Positions 62,320-64,000 of a DNA stretch of 64,000 nt are shown here, one piece after another. Where the stretch lies: positions 1 through 64,000 of the forward strand of contig NZ_VORU01000013.1 in NCBI RefSeq assembly GCF_007997135.1, in the 5' to 3' direction. Under the pieces are notes generated by a model, which ran no database searches, was not told the DNA's origin, and worked only from the letters and a program-made list of their open reading frames with translations. How positions within the stretch are numbered: position 1 is the first letter of the stretch; every line of letters begins with the position of its first letter. The DNA is from Aequorivita lipolytica (GTDB lineage Bacteria > Bacteroidota > Bacteroidia > Flavobacteriales > Flavobacteriaceae). Position numbers and translations under genes: made by a program.

Positions 62320-62457
62320 TTCTATTGATTTATAGTAAATTATATATTCGCAACATTTCATCGTTTTTATTCAATTAAATATAATTTAAACAACGGATTA
62401 GTAAATTTTTGGTATTTCTAAATTTATTACTTAGTTTTAATATTCCAAAAAAACGCT

Positions 62458-63018
62458 ATGACCACCTTAAAACCAGAAAGAGGACTATTATTGGTCGCGG
62501 AACCCTCCATAATCGGAGATGTTTCCTTCAACCGTTCTGTGGTACTTTTGGCAGAGTATAGCGAAAATGGATCTGTAGGTTTTATTCTCAATAAGCCTTT
62601 GCAGTACAAGCTTCGCGATTTTGTACCGGAGATAAATTCAAAGCTTCCTGTATTTAATGGAGGTCCTGTAGAGCAGGACAATCTTTACTTTATTCATTGC
62701 ATTCCTGAAATTATTCCAGACAGTATCGAAATATCCAGCGGTATTTATTGGGGCGGAGATTTTAGCGCAATTATAGATTTGCTGAAGGAAGACAAATTGA
62801 AAAAGGACCAAATACGCTTTTTTCTTGGCTATTCTGGTTGGGAAAGTGAACAACTAGAACAGGAGCTGGAAGTAAACAGTTGGGTTGTGGTTCCAAACAA
62901 TTATAACAATGGGATTATTGGCAAAACCAATATCAACTTTTGGAAAGAAAAGATGATTGAGTTTGGTGGCGACTATATATTATGGTCCAACGCCCCAGAA
63001 AATCCCAGTTTCAATTAA
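62458..63018 (+). CDS. YqgE/AlgH family protein
   Basis: A 186-residue cytoplasmic protein of the YqgE/AlgH family: 'LKPERGLLLVAEPSIIGDVSF' (quoted in part), 'SVVLLAEYSENGSVGFILNKPL', 'FNGGPVEQDNLYFIHCIPE' and 'FLGYSGWESEQLEQEL'. The function is unsettled; AlgH was first linked to alginate regulation in Pseudomonas. It converges with the aminotransferase gene with overlapping stop codons. START-like, class IV aminotransferase and YqgE neighbours are common in this family of bacteria. Confidence 0.92.
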   Translation: MTTLKPERGLLLVAEPSIIGDVSFNRSVVLLAEYSENGSVGFILNKPLQYKLRDFVPEINSKLPVFNGGPVEQDNLYFIHCIPEIIPDSIEISSGIYWGGDFSAIIDLLKEDKLKKDQIRFFLGYSGWESEQLEQELEVNSWVVVPNNYNNGIIGKTNINFWKEKMIEFGGDYILWSNAPENPSFN

Positions 63019-63860
63019 CCCATCCGTGCTTTGAGATTTAATTTTGGCAACAATACTTTTGCCATAGTATCAACAAATTTCTTTTTTCTATATTTTGTAA
63101 CGGGAACAATACCTTGTATGGTATTGGTTATGAAAATTTCATCTGCCTTTTGAAGTTCGAAGGGTGAAATTGAAGTTTCCTCCAAAATATAGTCCGGTAG
63201 CATTTTAATGATTGAGATAAGCTGCTTGCGTAAAATACCGTTTAAACAACCATCTGAAAGCGGAGGCGTTTTTATAATCGTGCCCGATATTAAAAATATA
63301 TTTCCGTTTAATGCCTCCACAACTTGTTTATTTTCATTTAGTAATAAGCAATTCTCATAATCGTTTTCTTTGGCATAAATACTTCCTAAAATATTTATAA
63401 GCCTGTTATTCGTTTTTAAGGTTGATAGCAATCCAGATGTTATAAAATGGTCTTTAAAAAGTTCGATTTCATATCGTTTTTCATTTAAAACATAAAAAGG
63501 ATTGTGTAATTTTTCAAATGAAATGGCGTATTCAACGTCATTAGTCTCTGGTGTATATTTTCCACCTGTTTTGCGCCAAACGAGTAATTTTACACGATAA
63601 GATCCATCTTTTTTTTCTATTGATTTGAGCGTTCGTAATATTTCGTCTTCCAGAAATTCCATTGTAAATTTCATAGGTATTTCCATTCGAAGGATTCGCA
63701 TTGATGCCATCAAACGAAAATAGTGGTCTTCCCAGAAATAAATTTTTCCGCCTGAGAACCTGAGGGTTTCAAAAACAGCATCGCCGTAATTTAGGCCTCT
63801 ATTATCAAAAGTAATATTGGCTTCATTGTGAGATTTTATTGTTCCGTTTAAATTTACCAT
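63015..63860 (-). CDS. Class IV aminotransferase (aminodeoxychorismate lyase-like)
   Basis: A 281-residue PLP enzyme. It starts MVNLNGTIKSHNEANITFDN and includes 'GLNYGDAVFETLRF'. The PLP-binding lysine is probably in 'LKTNNRLINILG' (about 151-162), as in PabC, with 'EALNGNIFLISG' and 'GCLNGILRKQL' further on. It could be 4-amino-4-deoxychorismate lyase (folate) or a D-amino-acid/branched-chain aminotransferase; PabC-like is my best guess. I use the ATG: a TTG 11 codons upstream would start within the terminator hairpin. Confidence 0.85.
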   Translation of the reverse strand: MVNLNGTIKSHNEANITFDNRGLNYGDAVFETLRFSGGKIYFWEDHYFRLMASMRILRMEIPMKFTMEFLEDEILRTLKSIEKKDGSYRVKLLVWRKTGGKYTPETNDVEYAISFEKLHNPFYVLNEKRYEIELFKDHFITSGLLSTLKTNNRLINILGSIYAKENDYENCLLLNENKQVVEALNGNIFLISGTIIKTPPLSDGCLNGILRKQLISIIKMLPDYILEETSISPFELQKADEIFITNTIQGIVPVTKYRKKKFVDTMAKVLLPKLNLKARMG

Positions 63861-63863
63861 AAA

Positions 63864-63891
63864 AAAACCGTCCTTTTTTAATGGACGGTGC
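63864..63891 (-). terminator. Rho-independent terminator of the START-like gene
   Basis: On the minus strand an ACCGTCC / GGACGGT stem is followed by seven T residues, only a few bases before the aminotransferase start codon. Confidence 0.8.
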
Positions 63892-63917
63892 AAAGGTATT
63901 ATAAATTAAAGATTTTT

Positions 63918-64000
63918 TTAAACTGAACCCAGGATTGACTTCAAATTGGAAATCATATTATCCCAAAGCATTTTACCTTCTTCAACTTCATCTTCTTCGG
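63918..64000 (-). CDS. START-like domain protein, C-terminal end cut by the window edge
   Basis: The open frame enters from the right edge and reads EEDEVEEGKMLWDNMISNL and then KSILGSV before the stop, 26 residues. The ending 'EEDEV(E/D)EGKMLWDNxIS-L-K-x-x-LGS' is that of the flavobacterial START-like domain proteins that usually precede this aminotransferase gene. The ligand-binding part lies outside the window. Confidence 0.7.
   Translation of the reverse strand, partial: EEDEVEEGKMLWDNMISNLKSILGSV

Overview
The window is A+T-rich bacterial chromosome that I assign to the family Flavobacteriaceae (Bacteroidota). The evidence is direct. Two exported proteins end in type IX secretion (T9SS) sorting domains. 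Many genes belong to families largely confined to this group (DUF4252, DUF4290, DUF4199, DUF2452, TIGR03643, Lacal_2735, the Bacteroidetes GlmU-like protein). Several genes carry the Bacteroidetes promoter pattern, TTG/TTTG about 19 bp before TAnnTTTG (clearest at rpmH, rpmE2 and the HU gene). I cannot name the genus.

Layout. The left edge holds the N-terminus of an IS1182-type transposase, then a large curlin-repeat (amyloid) protein and a T9SS-exported protein. From 4.1 to 7.8 kb lie small conserved genes, a flavin reductase and acetyl-CoA synthetase. From 7.8 to 15.3 kb is a signalling block: decayed gene remnants, a 1,663-residue histidine kinase with one receiver and about ten PAS domains, its single-domain response regulator, a small membrane protein and an AraC regulator. 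Around 16-22 kb are purB, an ECF sigma/anti-sigma/DUF4252 operon, an S41 peptidase, and an overlapping thioesterase/LOV-like pair. From 22.7 to 28.9 kb is a complete vitamin B12 import locus: a cobalamin riboswitch in front of btuB and a BtuG-like surface lipoprotein on the minus strand, and btuFCD diverging on the plus strand. From 29 to 49.8 kb are mainly housekeeping genes (rmuC, carB, rpmH, mtaB, rpmE2, phosphosugar mutase, an MsbA-like ABC exporter) with a few envelope proteins. From 49.9 to 64 kb are a second ECF sigma operon, an SRPBCC/SDR/photolyase cluster, murA, recQ, fmt, the HU gene, the YqgE gene and a class IV aminotransferase. The right edge cuts a START-like gene.

Most of the window is ordinary core genome. 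The points I find most worth checking are: the B12 locus as a flavobacterial BtuB-BtuG pair under one riboswitch; a LOV-like PAS protein whose photoactive cysteine is a proline; a MurA with aspartate at the fosfomycin-target cysteine; a short-chain dehydrogenase-like protein lacking the catalytic tyrosine beside a photolyase; two families of intergenic palindromes; the decayed genes in front of the giant kinase, which itself has no ATG start; and three convergent gene pairs whose stop codons overlap. I found no tRNA or rRNA genes, CRISPR array, prophage or recognisable defence island. I did not find a clearly new multi-gene system.
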